In this document: positions 15,787-25,125 of the stretch, piece after piece | Numbering within the stretch: position 1 is the first letter of the stretch | Layout of the letters: the number at the start of each line of letters is the position of its first letter | Source of the DNA: Amycolatopsis nivea | Lineage (GTDB): Bacteria; Actinomycetota; Actinomycetes; Mycobacteriales; Pseudonocardiaceae | Length of the DNA stretch: 64,000 nucleotides | Assembly (NCBI RefSeq): GCF_004522235.1 | Contig: NZ_SDLT01000003.1 | Span: 310,001-374,000 of the forward strand | Direction: 5' to 3' | The notes under the pieces: model-generated | Told to the model about the DNA's origin: nothing | What the model saw: the letters and a program-made list of their open reading frames with translations, nothing else | Databases searched by the model: none | Position numbers and translations under genes: made by a program

Positions 15787-16911
15787 ATGGGGGACATGAG
15801 CACCGAAGTCGCTGACCCGCTTGCTGGCTATGCGGGGTTCGCGGCGGCATTGCGGGAGGCGGGCGTCGCCTGTGACGCGCGGCGGGTGCAGGCTTACCTG
15901 GCCGCGGTCGCGGAGGTCGATGTCGCCCGGCCGACACAGTTGTACTGGGTTGGGCGGTTGACGCTCTGCTCCGACCCCGACGATCTGCCTCGGTACGAGG
16001 AAGCGTTCGCGCGGTGGTTCGAAGGCGATGACAGTCCGAAGGCGACGTCGGGGACTCCGGTGCGGAAGCAAGCCCGGATCGCTCCGCTGGTCGCGGCGGC
16101 CGGGGACGGGGGCAGCGCCGAGGAATCGCACGACACGCTGCGGGTCGCGGCTAGCGATCACGAGGTTCTCCGGCATCGGGATCTCGCCGAGTTGACCAAA
16201 GCTGAGCGGGCGCACTTGCGGGAATTGCTCGCGACGTTGCGTCCGGTACTGCCTCGGCGGCGGGCGGCGCGGCGGGCGCCTGCGCATCGTGGTGCGCTTG
16301 ACCCCGCGCGGACTCTGCGGGCGATGCTTGCGTCCGGTGGTGAGCCAGTGCGGCTGGCGCATCATCGAAGGGGGACGCGGGCGCGGAAGGTCGTCTTGCT
16401 GATCGACGTTTCCGGCTCGATGAGCCCGTATGCCGACGCGTTGCTGCGGTTCGCGCACGTCGTCGCGCGGGCTGCTCCGATGTCGGTCGAGGTGTTTACG
16501 CTGGGTACTCGGATGACGCGAGTGTCCCGGCAGCTTCGGCAGCGCGATCCGGAGCAGGCGATGCTCGCGGCCGGTACCGCGGTGCCCGATTTCGCTGGTG
16601 GGACACGGCTTGGCGAGACGCTGCGGGTGTTTCTCGACCGGTGGGGACAGCGCGGGTTTGCGCGACGCGCGGTAGTCACCGTGTTCTCCGACGGGTGGGA
16701 GCGCGGCGACGTCAGCCTGCTGGCCGAGCAGCTCGGCAGGCTGCGCCGGCTCGCGCACGCCGTATTCTGGGTGAATCCGCACGCAGGGCACGAGGGTTAT
16801 GCTCCGGTCCAATCCGGCATCGTGGCCGCCCTGCCGCACATCGACCGCTTGCTGGCCGGGCACAGCCTGGCGACGTTGGAACGACTCCTCGGGGAGATTG
16901 CCGATGCGTGA
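15787..16911 (+). CDS. coxE: VWA-domain protein, CoxE-like
   Basis: A 374-residue protein of the CoxE family. The N-terminal half is helical and charged; the C-terminal half is a von Willebrand A domain with the MIDAS motif LIDVSGSMS (about residues 204-212), a threonine in GGTRLGE and an aspartate in VFSDGWERGD. CoxE partners the MoxR ATPase CoxD in maturing molybdenum hydroxylases. ATG at 15787 follows GGGGGTGGGG; a second ATG nine bases on is possible. The stop overlaps the xdhC start by eight bases. Confidence 0.85.
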   Translation: MGDMSTEVADPLAGYAGFAAALREAGVACDARRVQAYLAAVAEVDVARPTQLYWVGRLTLCSDPDDLPRYEEAFARWFEGDDSPKATSGTPVRKQARIAPLVAAAGDGGSAEESHDTLRVAASDHEVLRHRDLAELTKAERAHLRELLATLRPVLPRRRAARRAPAHRGALDPARTLRAMLASGGEPVRLAHHRRGTRARKVVLLIDVSGSMSPYADALLRFAHVVARAAPMSVEVFTLGTRMTRVSRQLRQRDPEQAMLAAGTAVPDFAGGTRLGETLRVFLDRWGQRGFARRAVVTVFSDGWERGDVSLLAEQLGRLRRLAHAVFWVNPHAGHEGYAPVQSGIVAALPHIDRLLAGHSLATLERLLGEIADA

Positions 16912-18016
16912 CGTACTGGACGACGTGTACCGCCGCTGGCAGGCGGGCGAAACGGTCGGGCTCGGCACGGTGGTGGCGACGTTTTCGTCGGCCCCGCGGG
17001 CACCGGGTGCGTCGATGATGGTCGCGCCGGACGGCACGGTCGTCGGGAGCGTGTCCGGCGGCTGCGTCGAAGGCGCGGTGTACGAGCTGGCCAACGAGGT
17101 CGTCGCCGAGCGGAAGCCGGTGTTGCAGCGCTACGGCGTCAGCGACGACGACGCCTTCGCGGTCGGGCTGACCTGCGGCGGGATCATCGACATCTACGTC
17201 GAGCCGGTGGACCGCGAATCGATGCCGGAGTTGGAGCGCGTCGTCGAGTCGGTGCGCAGCGGCGAGCCGGTCGCGGTCGTCACGATCGTGGAGCACGAGA
17301 CGCCGGGGCTGGTCGGCGAGCACATGATTGTGTGGCCGGATCGGGTCGAGGGGTCCCTTGGCTCGTCCCGGATGGACGACGCGGTCGCGGACGATGCGCG
17401 TGGGCTTCTTGCCGCCGGACGCACCGGGACTCTCCATTACGGACCCGACGGGCAGCGGCGCGGCGAGGGCATGGCTGTTTTCGTGAATTCTTTCGAACCG
17501 CCGCCGCGACTGCTGGTGTTCGGGGCCATCGATTTCGCCGCCGCAATGGCACGGATGGGTGCTTATCTCGGGTACCAGGTGACGGTCTGCGACGCGCGTC
17601 CGGTGTTCGCGACCAGCAGCCGGTTCCCGGAGGCGCACGACGTGGTCGTCGACTGGCCGCACCGTTACCTGAAGGCCGAGGCCGACGCGGGCCGGATCGA
17701 CGCGCGGACGGCGATCGCGGTCCTCACGCACGATCCGAAGTTCGACGTGCCGCTGCTGGAGGTCGCGCTGCGGCTCGATGTCGGGTACGTCGGCGCGATG
17801 GGTTCGCGCAAGACGCACGACGACCGGTTCGCGCGGCTTCGCGAGGCGGGGATCACCGAGGGCGAGCTGGAACGCCTGTCGTCGCCGATCGGCCTCGACC
17901 TCGGCGCGCGCACGCCGGAGGAGACGGCGGTGTCGATCGCGGCGGAGATCATCGCGCTTCGTTGGAGCGGCACCGGACGGAGGCTGGCGGCGTTGAGCGG
18001 GCGGATTCACAGCTGA
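16904..18016 (+). CDS. xdhC: XdhC/CoxF-family molybdenum cofactor chaperone
   Basis: A 370-residue XdhC family protein. N-terminal XdhC_CoxI domain with FSSAPRAPGASMMVAPDG and GSVSGGCVEGAV (about 22-60), then TCGGIIDIYVEP; C-terminal Rossmann domain starting LLVFGAIDFAAAMARMG (about 200) and YVGAMGSRKTHDDR. XdhC binds the cofactor, promotes its sulfuration and hands it to the apo-enzyme. The start at 16904 overlaps coxE; the frame upstream of it is not homologous. The last 12 codons are the first copy of an 84-bp tandem repeat that continues downstream of the stop, so the C-terminus may have been reshaped by that repeat. Confidence 0.88.
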   Translation: MRDVLDDVYRRWQAGETVGLGTVVATFSSAPRAPGASMMVAPDGTVVGSVSGGCVEGAVYELANEVVAERKPVLQRYGVSDDDAFAVGLTCGGIIDIYVEPVDRESMPELERVVESVRSGEPVAVVTIVEHETPGLVGEHMIVWPDRVEGSLGSSRMDDAVADDARGLLAAGRTGTLHYGPDGQRRGEGMAVFVNSFEPPPRLLVFGAIDFAAAMARMGAYLGYQVTVCDARPVFATSSRFPEAHDVVVDWPHRYLKAEADAGRIDARTAIAVLTHDPKFDVPLLEVALRLDVGYVGAMGSRKTHDDRFARLREAGITEGELERLSSPIGLDLGARTPEETAVSIAAEIIALRWSGTGRRLAALSGRIHS

Positions 18017-18205
18017 CCTGGCTGGTGGCCTGGGAAGCTGGGGAAGTGTTGCGGCGGGGCTTGGCGGCTGGTGGCGTTGAGCAGGCGGATTCCTAGCCGA
18101 CCTGGCTGGTGGCCTGGGAGGTTGGGGAACTGTCGCGGCGGGCTTGGCGGCTGGCGGTGTTGGGCGGGCGGATTCCTAGCTGACTTGGCTGGTGAGCTGG
18201 GAGGC
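17981..18205. repeat. 84-bp tandem repeat, 2.6 copies, starting inside the 3' end of xdhC
   Basis: GGCTGGCGGCGTTGAGCGGG begins at 17981 in the xdhC coding region and recurs with small changes at 18066 and 18149; the linked block GACCTGGCTGGTG occurs at 18015, 18099 and 18182. Spacings are 83-85 bp. Copy 1 includes the xdhC stop codon; the corresponding positions in copies 2 and 3 are also TAG in a GATTCCTAGC context. Confidence 0.8.
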
Positions 18206-19001
18206 CGGGCAAGCGTTTGCGGTCGCTCGGTGGCTGGTGCGGGCGGGCATGCGGGGCTTCCGGCGGTGCTGCCTGGCCGGACTTTGGTGCCTGACGGCGC
18301 TGTGCACGCAGTTGACGCGGCAGGTGATTCCGGGGTCGGGATGTAGCAGCGGGGCCGCAACAGGCCGGATGCGCAGCCGACGCGGCAGTTGCTGCGAGGA
18401 CCCGGCAGCAGGTGTACCGCAGTTGGGCGACCCGCAGGGCGAACCATCCGGACCGAGGCTTGGCACTGTGCGAGGCGACCCGGAGTGGCGCATCCCCGGC
18501 GGCTGCGGGCAGCAGCCGCTAGTCATGCAGCAGCAAAGGCGAGAAGCATGCCTGGGCACCCAGACAACGCGCCAGATGCTGTGAGAACCCGGCCGCAGGT
18601 GCATCGAGGACGCAGCTAGCCGAAAACGCGGCACCACGCCGAACCGCCCAGGCCGAGACCCCACAGCCCTGCCACGACGCACCCGCCAGGCAGTGCGATC
18701 CGCGAGGAAAACCCCGTCCAGCAACGAAACCCGGTGAACCACCGACTCGAAACCGCGGCCACTCGGGAAGATCCGCCGCTCGAAAAATCACCCGTCCGGC
18801 TTCACGCATCTGCGTCTCCATGCATACAAAAAACCCGCATCTGCGGAACCGTCAGGGCGACGTGCGACATCAGGACTTGTCCGCGCGCGAAAGGCGTAGC
18901 ACGCTCCCCTGTGAGGCCGATCACGATCGCGCCTTGGCCGTTCCCGAACCGGCCCGCCGCCTCCGCCGGGGCTGGCGGGCATTTGCACTTGGAGGCCTTT
19001 G
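18017..19001. other. about 1 kb without a convincing gene between xdhC and coxS
   Basis: The first 190 bp are the tandem repeat derived from the xdhC end. The rest (18206-18980) has open frames on both strands, none with a recognisable product; composition is less biased towards G/C at third positions than in the neighbouring genes. The minus-strand frame 18176-18742 encodes a Cys/Pro/Arg-rich sequence unlike a folded protein. The final 60 bp should contain the promoter of the coxSLM genes; the GGAGG at 18991 belongs to coxS. Confidence 0.55.
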
Positions 19002-19526
19002 ATGCGCATCACCGTCACTGTCGACGGCACGAAATACACCGATGACGTCGAGCCGCGCACCCTGCTCGTCCACTACTTACGGGAACGCGTCGGGAAGGTG
19101 GGCACCGTCGTCGGGTGCGACACCAGCAACTGCGGCGCGTGCACCGTCCATCTCGACGGGCACAGCGTGAAATCCTGTTCCGTTCTCGCCGTGCAGGCCG
19201 ACGGATGCGAGGTCACCACCGTCGAGGGGCTGGCTCGCGACGGGCAACTGCACCCGGTCCAGCAGGCTTTCCACGACAACCACGCCCTGCAGTGCGGGTT
19301 CTGCACGCCGGGCATGATCATGCAGTCCATCGACCTGCTGGCGGACAATCCGGACCCGGACGAGCAGGCCGTTCGCGAGGGGCTCGAGGGCAATCTTTGC
19401 CGCTGCACCGGCTACCAGAACATCGTGAAGGCGGTGCGCGACGCCGCGAAGCACATGAGTCCCGGTGCGGGGCCCGAAGCCGAGAAGATCGATCAACCCA
19501 ACCACGTCGGCGTGGGTGGTGAATGA
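19002..19526 (+). CDS. coxS: molybdenum hydroxylase small subunit, [2Fe-2S] protein
   Basis: A 174-residue iron-sulfur subunit. The plant-ferredoxin-type cluster ligands are Cys39, Cys44, Cys47 and Cys59 ([12 protein letters not shown]...SC); the second, helical cluster domain uses Cys98 and Cys101 ([10 protein letters not shown]) and Cys133 and Cys135 (NLCRCTGY). Electrons pass from the molybdenum centre through these two clusters to FAD. ATG at 19002, six bases after GGAGG; a TTG just before it is in frame but unlikely. It overlaps the large subunit gene by four bases. Confidence 0.93.
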   Translation: MRITVTVDGTKYTDDVEPRTLLVHYLRERVGKVGTVVGCDTSNCGACTVHLDGHSVKSCSVLAVQADGCEVTTVEGLARDGQLHPVQQAFHDNHALQCGFCTPGMIMQSIDLLADNPDPDEQAVREGLEGNLCRCTGYQNIVKAVRDAAKHMSPGAGPEAEKIDQPNHVGVGGE

Positions 19527-21964
19527 TGACTGCCACGATCGAGCCTGAGGTAGGGAAGTCCCGGCGCCGCAAGGAAGACGAGCGGCTGATCACCGGGCGC
19601 ACCCGGTGGACGGACAACATCGCGTTGCCGGGGATGCTGCATCTCGCGGTGCTGCGGAGTCCGCTGGCGCACGCCAAGATCGTTTCGATCGACACGTCCG
19701 CGGCCAAGGAATCCGCTGGTGTCGTCGCCGTTTACACCGCCGCCGACCTCGATCCCGAGGGTGCCATCGGCATGCCGTGCGCGTGGCCGATCACGCCGGA
19801 CATGGCTGCGCCGCGGCGTCCGGTGCTGGCCTCGGACCGGGTGAATTTCGCCGGCGAGGGCGTGGCGGTGGTGGTCGCTCGATCGGCCGCGGAGGCGCAT
19901 GACGCGCTGGAGGCGATCGAGGTCGAGTACGAAGACCTGCCGCCGGTCCTCGACCTGGAAGCGGCGCTCGCCGAAGACGCGCCGCTCGTGCACGAGGAAC
20001 TGGGCAGCAACAAGAACGCCTTCTGGGTGTTCGACTCGGCCGAGGCCGGGACCGGCGGGAATGTCGAGGAAGCACTGTCCTCTTCGGAGGTCGTGCTGAA
20101 ACGGCGGTTCCGCCAGCAGCGGCTGGTGCCCGCGTTCATGGAGCCGCGCGCGTGCGTGGTCGACCCGACCGGCGCGCAGCTGACCATGTGGTCGGCCACC
20201 CAGGTGCCGCACATCCTGCGCGTGATGTCCGCGCTGACGCTCGGCATCCCCGAGCACAAGCTGCGCGTGATCGCGCCGGACGTCGGCGGCGGGTTCGGCG
20301 GCAAGATCGGCGTGCTGCCCGAGGAAATGATGACCGTGCTGGTCGCGAACAAGCTCGGCAAGCCGGTGAAGTGGAACGAATCCCGGTCCGAGACGATGCT
20401 CGCCGCGCACCACGGCCGCGACCAGATCCAGGACATCACGATCTCGGCGAAGGCCGACGGGACGGTCACCGGGCTCAAGGTCGAACTGCTCGCCAACCTC
20501 GGCGCGTACAACGGCCTGGTCGGGCCGGGCGTGCCGATCCTCGGCGCGTTCATGTTCAACGCGATCTACAAGATCCCGGCCTACCACTTCGCCTGCACCA
20601 ACGTGTTCACCACGACCACGCTCACCGACGCCTACCGCGGCGCGGGCCGTCCGGAGGCGACGTTCGCGATCGAGCGGATCATGGACGAGCTGGCCGACGA
20701 GCTGGGCATGGACCCGGTGGAGCTGCGCGAAAAGAACTGGATCAAGCACGAGGAATTCCCGTTCACCACGGTCTGCGGGCTCACCTACGACTCCGGCAAC
20801 TACGAGGCCGCGACCGAGAAGGCGAAGGAGCTCTTCGGCTACGACGCGCTGCGCCGCGAGCAGAAGGAGCGCCGCGAGGCGAACGAACCGGTGCAGCTCG
20901 GCATCGGGATCTCGACGTTCACCGAGATGTGCGGGCTCGCGCCGTCGCGGGTGCTGGGTTCGCTCGACTACGGTGCCGGCGGCTGGGAGTACGCGTCGCT
21001 GCGGATGTTGCCGACCGGCAAGGTCGAGGTCACCACGGGTGCGTCGGCGCACGGTCAGGGGCACGAGACGGCGTGGAGCCAGATCGTGGCCGACCAGCTC
21101 GGCGTGTCCTTCGAGGACGTCGAGGTGCTGCACGGCGACACGCAGTCCTCGCACAAGGGCCTCGACACCTACGGTTCGCGTTCGCTGGTCGTCGGGGGTA
21201 TCGCGATCGTGAAGGCGGCGGAGAAGGTGGTCGCGAAGGCGAAGCCGATCGCCGCGCATCTGCTGGAGTGCTCCGAGGACGACCTCGAGTTCTCCGGCGG
21301 CAAGTTCACCGTGAAGGGCACGGATTCGTCGACGACGATCCAGGACATCGCGCTCGCCGTGTTCGCCGCGCACAACCTGCCGGACGGCGTCGAACCGTCG
21401 CTCGATTCCGACGCCACCTTCGACCCGGAGAACTTCTCCTTCCCGCACGGCACCCACTTGTGCGCGGCCGAAGTGGACACTGAAACGGGCCAGGTGAAAC
21501 TGCGTTCGTACGTCTGCGTCGACGACGTCGGCAAGGTGGTCAACCCGCTGATCGTGGAAGGACAGGTCCACGGCGGGCTCGCGCAGGGCATCGCGCAGGC
21601 GCTGTTCGAGGAGGCCGTGCACGACGAGAGCGGCACGCTCACCACCGGCACGTTCGCCGACTATCTGCTGCCCTCGGCGGCTGACCTGCCGTCGTTCACC
21701 ACGGACCGCACGGAAACGCCATCGACCACGAACCCGTTGGGAGCCAAGGGCGTCGGCGAGGCGGGCACGATCGCCTCGACGCCGGCCGTGGTCAACGCGG
21801 TGGTCGACGCGGTGCGCCAGTTCGGGGTGAACGACATCGAAATGCCGCTCACGCCGATGCGCGTGTGGAACGCGGTGCGCCATGGCACCGCCAATGCCGG
21901 CGGACCCGGCGGCGAGGCCGGCGGCGGCCTCGGTTCGATCGACGCCTCCGGAGGTGCCCAGTGA
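19523..21964 (+). CDS. coxL: molybdenum hydroxylase large subunit (form II CoxL-like)
   Basis: An 813-residue molybdopterin-binding subunit. Cofactor motifs are in order: VGGGFGGK near residue 255, the active-site loop AYRGAGR at 370-376, and GVGEAGT near 745, with the catalytic Glu that activates the substrate water. The loop AYRGAGR is the form II type; true form I CO dehydrogenases have the copper-binding AYRCSFR loop. So carbon monoxide need not be the substrate; other purine, aldehyde or N-heterocycle substrates are possible. The C-terminus ends in a Gly-rich tail. Overlaps coxS upstream and coxM downstream. Confidence 0.9.
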   Translation: MMTATIEPEVGKSRRRKEDERLITGRTRWTDNIALPGMLHLAVLRSPLAHAKIVSIDTSAAKESAGVVAVYTAADLDPEGAIGMPCAWPITPDMAAPRRPVLASDRVNFAGEGVAVVVARSAAEAHDALEAIEVEYEDLPPVLDLEAALAEDAPLVHEELGSNKNAFWVFDSAEAGTGGNVEEALSSSEVVLKRRFRQQRLVPAFMEPRACVVDPTGAQLTMWSATQVPHILRVMSALTLGIPEHKLRVIAPDVGGGFGGKIGVLPEEMMTVLVANKLGKPVKWNESRSETMLAAHHGRDQIQDITISAKADGTVTGLKVELLANLGAYNGLVGPGVPILGAFMFNAIYKIPAYHFACTNVFTTTTLTDAYRGAGRPEATFAIERIMDELADELGMDPVELREKNWIKHEEFPFTTVCGLTYDSGNYEAATEKAKELFGYDALRREQKERREANEPVQLGIGISTFTEMCGLAPSRVLGSLDYGAGGWEYASLRMLPTGKVEVTTGASAHGQGHETAWSQIVADQLGVSFEDVEVLHGDTQSSHKGLDTYGSRSLVVGGIAIVKAAEKVVAKAKPIAAHLLECSEDDLEFSGGKFTVKGTDSSTTIQDIALAVFAAHNLPDGVEPSLDSDATFDPENFSFPHGTHLCAAEVDTETGQVKLRSYVCVDDVGKVVNPLIVEGQVHGGLAQGIAQALFEEAVHDESGTLTTGTFADYLLPSAADLPSFTTDRTETPSTTNPLGAKGVGEAGTIASTPAVVNAVVDAVRQFGVNDIEMPLTPMRVWNAVRHGTANAGGPGGEAGGGLGSIDASGGAQ

Positions 21965-22815
21965 TCCCGGCTCCGTTCGACTACGTCGCTCCGTCCACGG
22001 TGGACGAAGCCGTGCAGGCGCTCGCCGCGGCGGGCGAGGACGCCAAGGTGCTGGCGGGCGGGCAAAGCCTGCTGCCGGTGCTGCGGATGCGCCTGGCCGC
22101 GCCGACCACGCTGGTCGACCTCGGGAAAGTCGCCGAAATGCGCGGAGTGCGCGAGGACGGCGACGCGCTCGTGGTCGGGGCGATGACGACGCATTACGAG
22201 GTCCAGCGCGACCCGTTGATCGCCGAGCACGCCGCGCTGGTGAAGGAGGCGACCGACACGGTCGCGGATCCGCAGGTGCGGCACCGCGGCACGTTCGGCG
22301 GCGCGATCGCGCACGCGGACCCGGCGGGCGACCTGCTGGCCCCGGTGCTCGCGCTGGACGGCGAGCTGGTGCTGGCCGGGCCGAACGGGCGGCGCACGGT
22401 GTCCGCGGCGGAGTTCTTCCAGGACTACTTCACCACCGCGCTGGCCCCGGACGAGCTGCTCGTCGAGGTGCGGCTGCCCAAGCACACCGGCTGGCGGGCG
22501 CACTACGAGAAATTCAACCGGGTCGCCCAGGCCTGGTCGATGTGCGCGGTGGCGGCCACCGTGCGCACCGAGGGCGGCGTGATCGAGGAAGCCCGGGTGG
22601 CGCTCACCAACATGGGCGCGACCCCCGTCCGGGCGACCGGCGTGGAGCAGGCGTTGCTCGGCGCGCAGGCCAACGCGGACACGATCCGGGCGGCCGCCGC
22701 GCACGCGGCCGAGGGCACCAACCCGGTCGCGGACGGCAATTCCGACGTCGAATACCGCCAGCACCTCGCGCGGGTGCTGACCGGGCGTGCCGTCGCGGCG
22801 GCGGTGGGCGCCTGA
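21961..22815 (+). CDS. coxM: molybdenum hydroxylase medium subunit, FAD-binding
   Basis: A 284-residue FAD_binding_5/CO_deh_flav_C protein. The flavin motifs AGGQSLLPVLRMRL (about 32-45) and TFGGAIAHADPAGD (about 113-126) are intact. It takes electrons from the CoxS clusters and passes them to an acceptor. GTG at 21961 overlaps the coxL stop (GTGA) and is preceded by GGAGGTG. Followed at once by a strong hairpin element. The gene order small-large-medium differs from the coxMSL order of form I CO dehydrogenase operons. Confidence 0.92.
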   Translation: MIPAPFDYVAPSTVDEAVQALAAAGEDAKVLAGGQSLLPVLRMRLAAPTTLVDLGKVAEMRGVREDGDALVVGAMTTHYEVQRDPLIAEHAALVKEATDTVADPQVRHRGTFGGAIAHADPAGDLLAPVLALDGELVLAGPNGRRTVSAAEFFQDYFTTALAPDELLVEVRLPKHTGWRAHYEKFNRVAQAWSMCAVAATVRTEGGVIEEARVALTNMGATPVRATGVEQALLGAQANADTIRAAAAHAAEGTNPVADGNSDVEYRQHLARVLTGRAVAAAVGA

Positions 22816-22827
22816 GCTGACCGGGAC

Positions 22828-22874
22828 GTGAAGGACTCCTTGGGGGAATCAGAGTCCCCCAAGGAGTCCTTCAC
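22828..22874. repeat. interspersed palindromic element, copy A (possible terminator)
   Basis: Perfect inverted repeat with 20-bp arms (22828-22847 and 22855-22874) and a 7-base loop ATCAGAG. It begins GTGAAGGACTCC and ends GGAGTCCTTCAC, followed by GGACC. It lies 12 bp after coxM and before coxG. Same family as the elements at 26188, 38915 and 39038. Confidence 0.85.
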
Positions 22875-22949
22875 GGACCGCTTCGCGGGAGACGGCCGTA
22901 AGGTGGACGGCAACGGCTCGAAGCAGTGTGCAGGAGAGGAGGTCGGCCC

Positions 22950-23651
22950 GTGCGGCTCGACCACGAATTCACCGTCCCCGCCCCGATCGGGGAGGTCTGG
23001 CAGGCCGTCATCGACCCGGAGCGGGTCGCCCCGTGCATGCCGGGCGCCTCGCTCACCAAGGTGGAGGGGGACACCTTCGCGGGCACGGTGAAGGTCAAGC
23101 TGGGGCCGATTTCGCTGCTGTACAAGGGAACCGGCGAGTTCCTGGAGAAGGACGAGGCGGCGCGCAAGGTCGTCATCAAGGCGTCCGGCAAGGACTCTCG
23201 CGGCGGCGGCACGGCGGCCGCGACGGTCACCCTCACGCTCACCGAGCGCGACGGCGGCACGCACGGCGCGGTAGCCACCGACCTGGCGATCACCGGACGT
23301 CCGGCGCAGTTCGGCCGCGGCCTGATCTCCGAGGTGGGCGGCAAGATCCTCGACACCTTCGCGGGGAACCTCGCGGCGTCGCTGGAGACCCCGGCCGAAG
23401 AGGCTCCCGCGGCGAAGCCGGAGGAGAAGGCCGAAGAGAAGCCCGCGGAAAAGCCCGCGGCCGAGCCGGTCGCCGACGAAAAGCCGCATCTGCGGAGCGT
23501 TCCGGCGGGCGGTTCCACCGGCGAGACCGAGGCGATCGACCTGCTCGACTACGCGGGCCAGTCCGTCGCGAAGCGGCTGGCTCCGGTGGCCGCGGGCGCG
23601 GTCGTGCTGCTGATCGTGCTGGCCATCGTGCGGAAGCTGCGCCGCCGCTGA
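22950..23651 (+). CDS. coxG: CoxG-like SRPBCC protein with C-terminal membrane anchor
   Basis: A 233-residue protein. Residues 1-150 form a CoxG/SRPBCC lipid-binding-type fold (LDHEFTVPAPIGEVWQAVIDPERVAPCMPGASL in pieces, typical of the family). Then comes an Ala/Glu/Lys/Pro-rich linker and a single C-terminal membrane helix (about 205-228) followed by basic residues. CoxG anchors CO dehydrogenase to the membrane in Oligotropha; an equivalent tethering role here is inference. The start is GTG at 22950, supported by AGGAGAGGAGG at 22932-22942. Confidence 0.85.
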   Translation: MRLDHEFTVPAPIGEVWQAVIDPERVAPCMPGASLTKVEGDTFAGTVKVKLGPISLLYKGTGEFLEKDEAARKVVIKASGKDSRGGGTAAATVTLTLTERDGGTHGAVATDLAITGRPAQFGRGLISEVGGKILDTFAGNLAASLETPAEEAPAAKPEEKAEEKPAEKPAAEPVADEKPHLRSVPAGGSTGETEAIDLLDYAGQSVAKRLAPVAAGAVVLLIVLAIVRKLRRR

Positions 23652-23797
23652 CCCAGCCCGGAAGTTGCCCGCCCGCTCTACCCAGAGCGTGCCCGGTGGG
23701 CAGTTCGCGGAGGAGTTTTCGCTCGGTTCGGCTAGCTGCGGAGCGGACCCGCTACCCTGGGCAACTTCCGTAGGCCGAATTTCGCGTGGGGGCGCCC

Positions 23798-25087
23798 GTG
23801 ACCCAGGCACCTGTCCCCATCGGGGTGCGCGGCGCGGTGACGTCCTGGAGAGGCTGGCCGCCGCGCTGGGCGATGTGGGCGGTCGCGCGGCGGCGATGGA
23901 TCGGCTACGCGATGGCGTGCGAGGCCCTCGCCGTGGCGCTCACGGCGACGGGCCTCGCGACCGGGTTCGGCGGGCCGGTGCAGTTCAGTTCGTTCGGCGT
24001 CCTCGTCGGGCTGGGCATCGCGCAGGCCGAGATGTCGCGCCGGATCGAGCGGCTGCGGCGGTGGATGAGCGGCCAGACGCACATCAATGTCACGTCCGTC
24101 TGGTACCTCGCCGGTGCGTTCCTGCTTCCGCCGGCGTGGGTCGCGTTGCTGGCGTTGGTGCTGTACCTGCATCTGTGGCTGCGAGTGTGGCGCCACGTGC
24201 GTACGCGGCCCGCGCATCGCTTCGCGGCCAGTACCGCGTGGGCGATGCTGTCGTGCTTCGCAGCATCTGCGGTGTTGACCATCGGCGGTCTGGATCAGGC
24301 GCGGCTCGACACCGCGTACGGCGTCCTCGCGCTCGTACTGGCAGCAGCCGCCTTTGAACTGGTGAACGTCGTGCTCGTAGCGACGGGCATCTACCTGTAC
24401 ACGAACAGCCGCTCGCCCGCGGACCTCATCGGCACCTGGGAGGACAACGCCTTCGAGTTGGCGACGCTGTGTCTCGGCGGGCTCGCTGCGCTGGCGTTCG
24501 TCCATCAGCCGGTGCTGGTGGTGTTCGTGCTGCCGCCGTTGCTGTTGCTGCACCGCTATCTCCTGCTGAAGCAGCAGTTGCAGGTGGCGGTCGTGACCGA
24601 CGAGAAGACCGGGCTGCTCAACACCGCGGGCTGGCACGAGCTGGCGACCCGGGAATTCACCCGGGCGCGGCGGCGCGGGACCGGCAGCGGGTTCGCCGTG
24701 CTGATGATCGATCTCGACCACTTCAAGCGCATCAACGACACGTACGGGCACCTCACCGGCGACGAGGTGCTGGCCGCGGTGGCCGTGGCGATCGAGGCTT
24801 CGGTGCGGCAAAGCGACACCGTCGGCCGGTTCGGCGGAGAGGAATTCGTGGTCCTGCTGCCCGCGACCGGCGGCACCGACGTGCTCGGGATCGCCGAACG
24901 GGTGCGGGTCGCGGTGGGGGAGCTGACCGTCGCGGTGGGAGGTCCGCTGCGGATCAGCGGACTCTCCGTGTCCGTCGGGGTCGCGTGTTATCCGCAGGCG
25001 GGCAACACGCTCGACGAGGTGCTCCGGTCGGCCGACGCCGCGCTGTACCGGGCGAAAGACGGCGGCCGGAACCGGGTCGCGGTCTGA
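23798..25087 (+). CDS. membrane diguanylate cyclase (GGDEF)
   Basis: A 429-residue protein with about six to seven predicted membrane helices (residues 20-250) followed by a cytosolic GGDEF domain. The active motif reads GGEEF, which is active in known cyclases, and it is preceded five residues earlier by RQSD, a match to the RxxD inhibitory site, so product feedback is likely. Other cyclase motifs (DLDHFKRINDTYGH, ADAALYRAK) are intact. It makes c-di-GMP from two GTP. No PAS or other sensor domain is visible, so the membrane part may be the sensor. GTG 23798 follows GTGGGGGC; GTG 23786 is an alternative start. Confidence 0.88.
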   Translation: MTQAPVPIGVRGAVTSWRGWPPRWAMWAVARRRWIGYAMACEALAVALTATGLATGFGGPVQFSSFGVLVGLGIAQAEMSRRIERLRRWMSGQTHINVTSVWYLAGAFLLPPAWVALLALVLYLHLWLRVWRHVRTRPAHRFAASTAWAMLSCFAASAVLTIGGLDQARLDTAYGVLALVLAAAAFELVNVVLVATGIYLYTNSRSPADLIGTWEDNAFELATLCLGGLAALAFVHQPVLVVFVLPPLLLLHRYLLLKQQLQVAVVTDEKTGLLNTAGWHELATREFTRARRRGTGSGFAVLMIDLDHFKRINDTYGHLTGDEVLAAVAVAIEASVRQSDTVGRFGGEEFVVLLPATGGTDVLGIAERVRVAVGELTVAVGGPLRISGLSVSVGVACYPQAGNTLDEVLRSADAALYRAKDGGRNRVAV

Positions 25088-25125
25088 GCCGGAAATACCG
25101 GGCGCGGGCAATTGTTGAACGTTGT

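Noticed and set aside
18176-18742. Cys-rich frame on the minus strand after xdhC
   Set aside because: Spans the tandem repeat, has no family, no ribosome-binding site, and unbiased codon positions.
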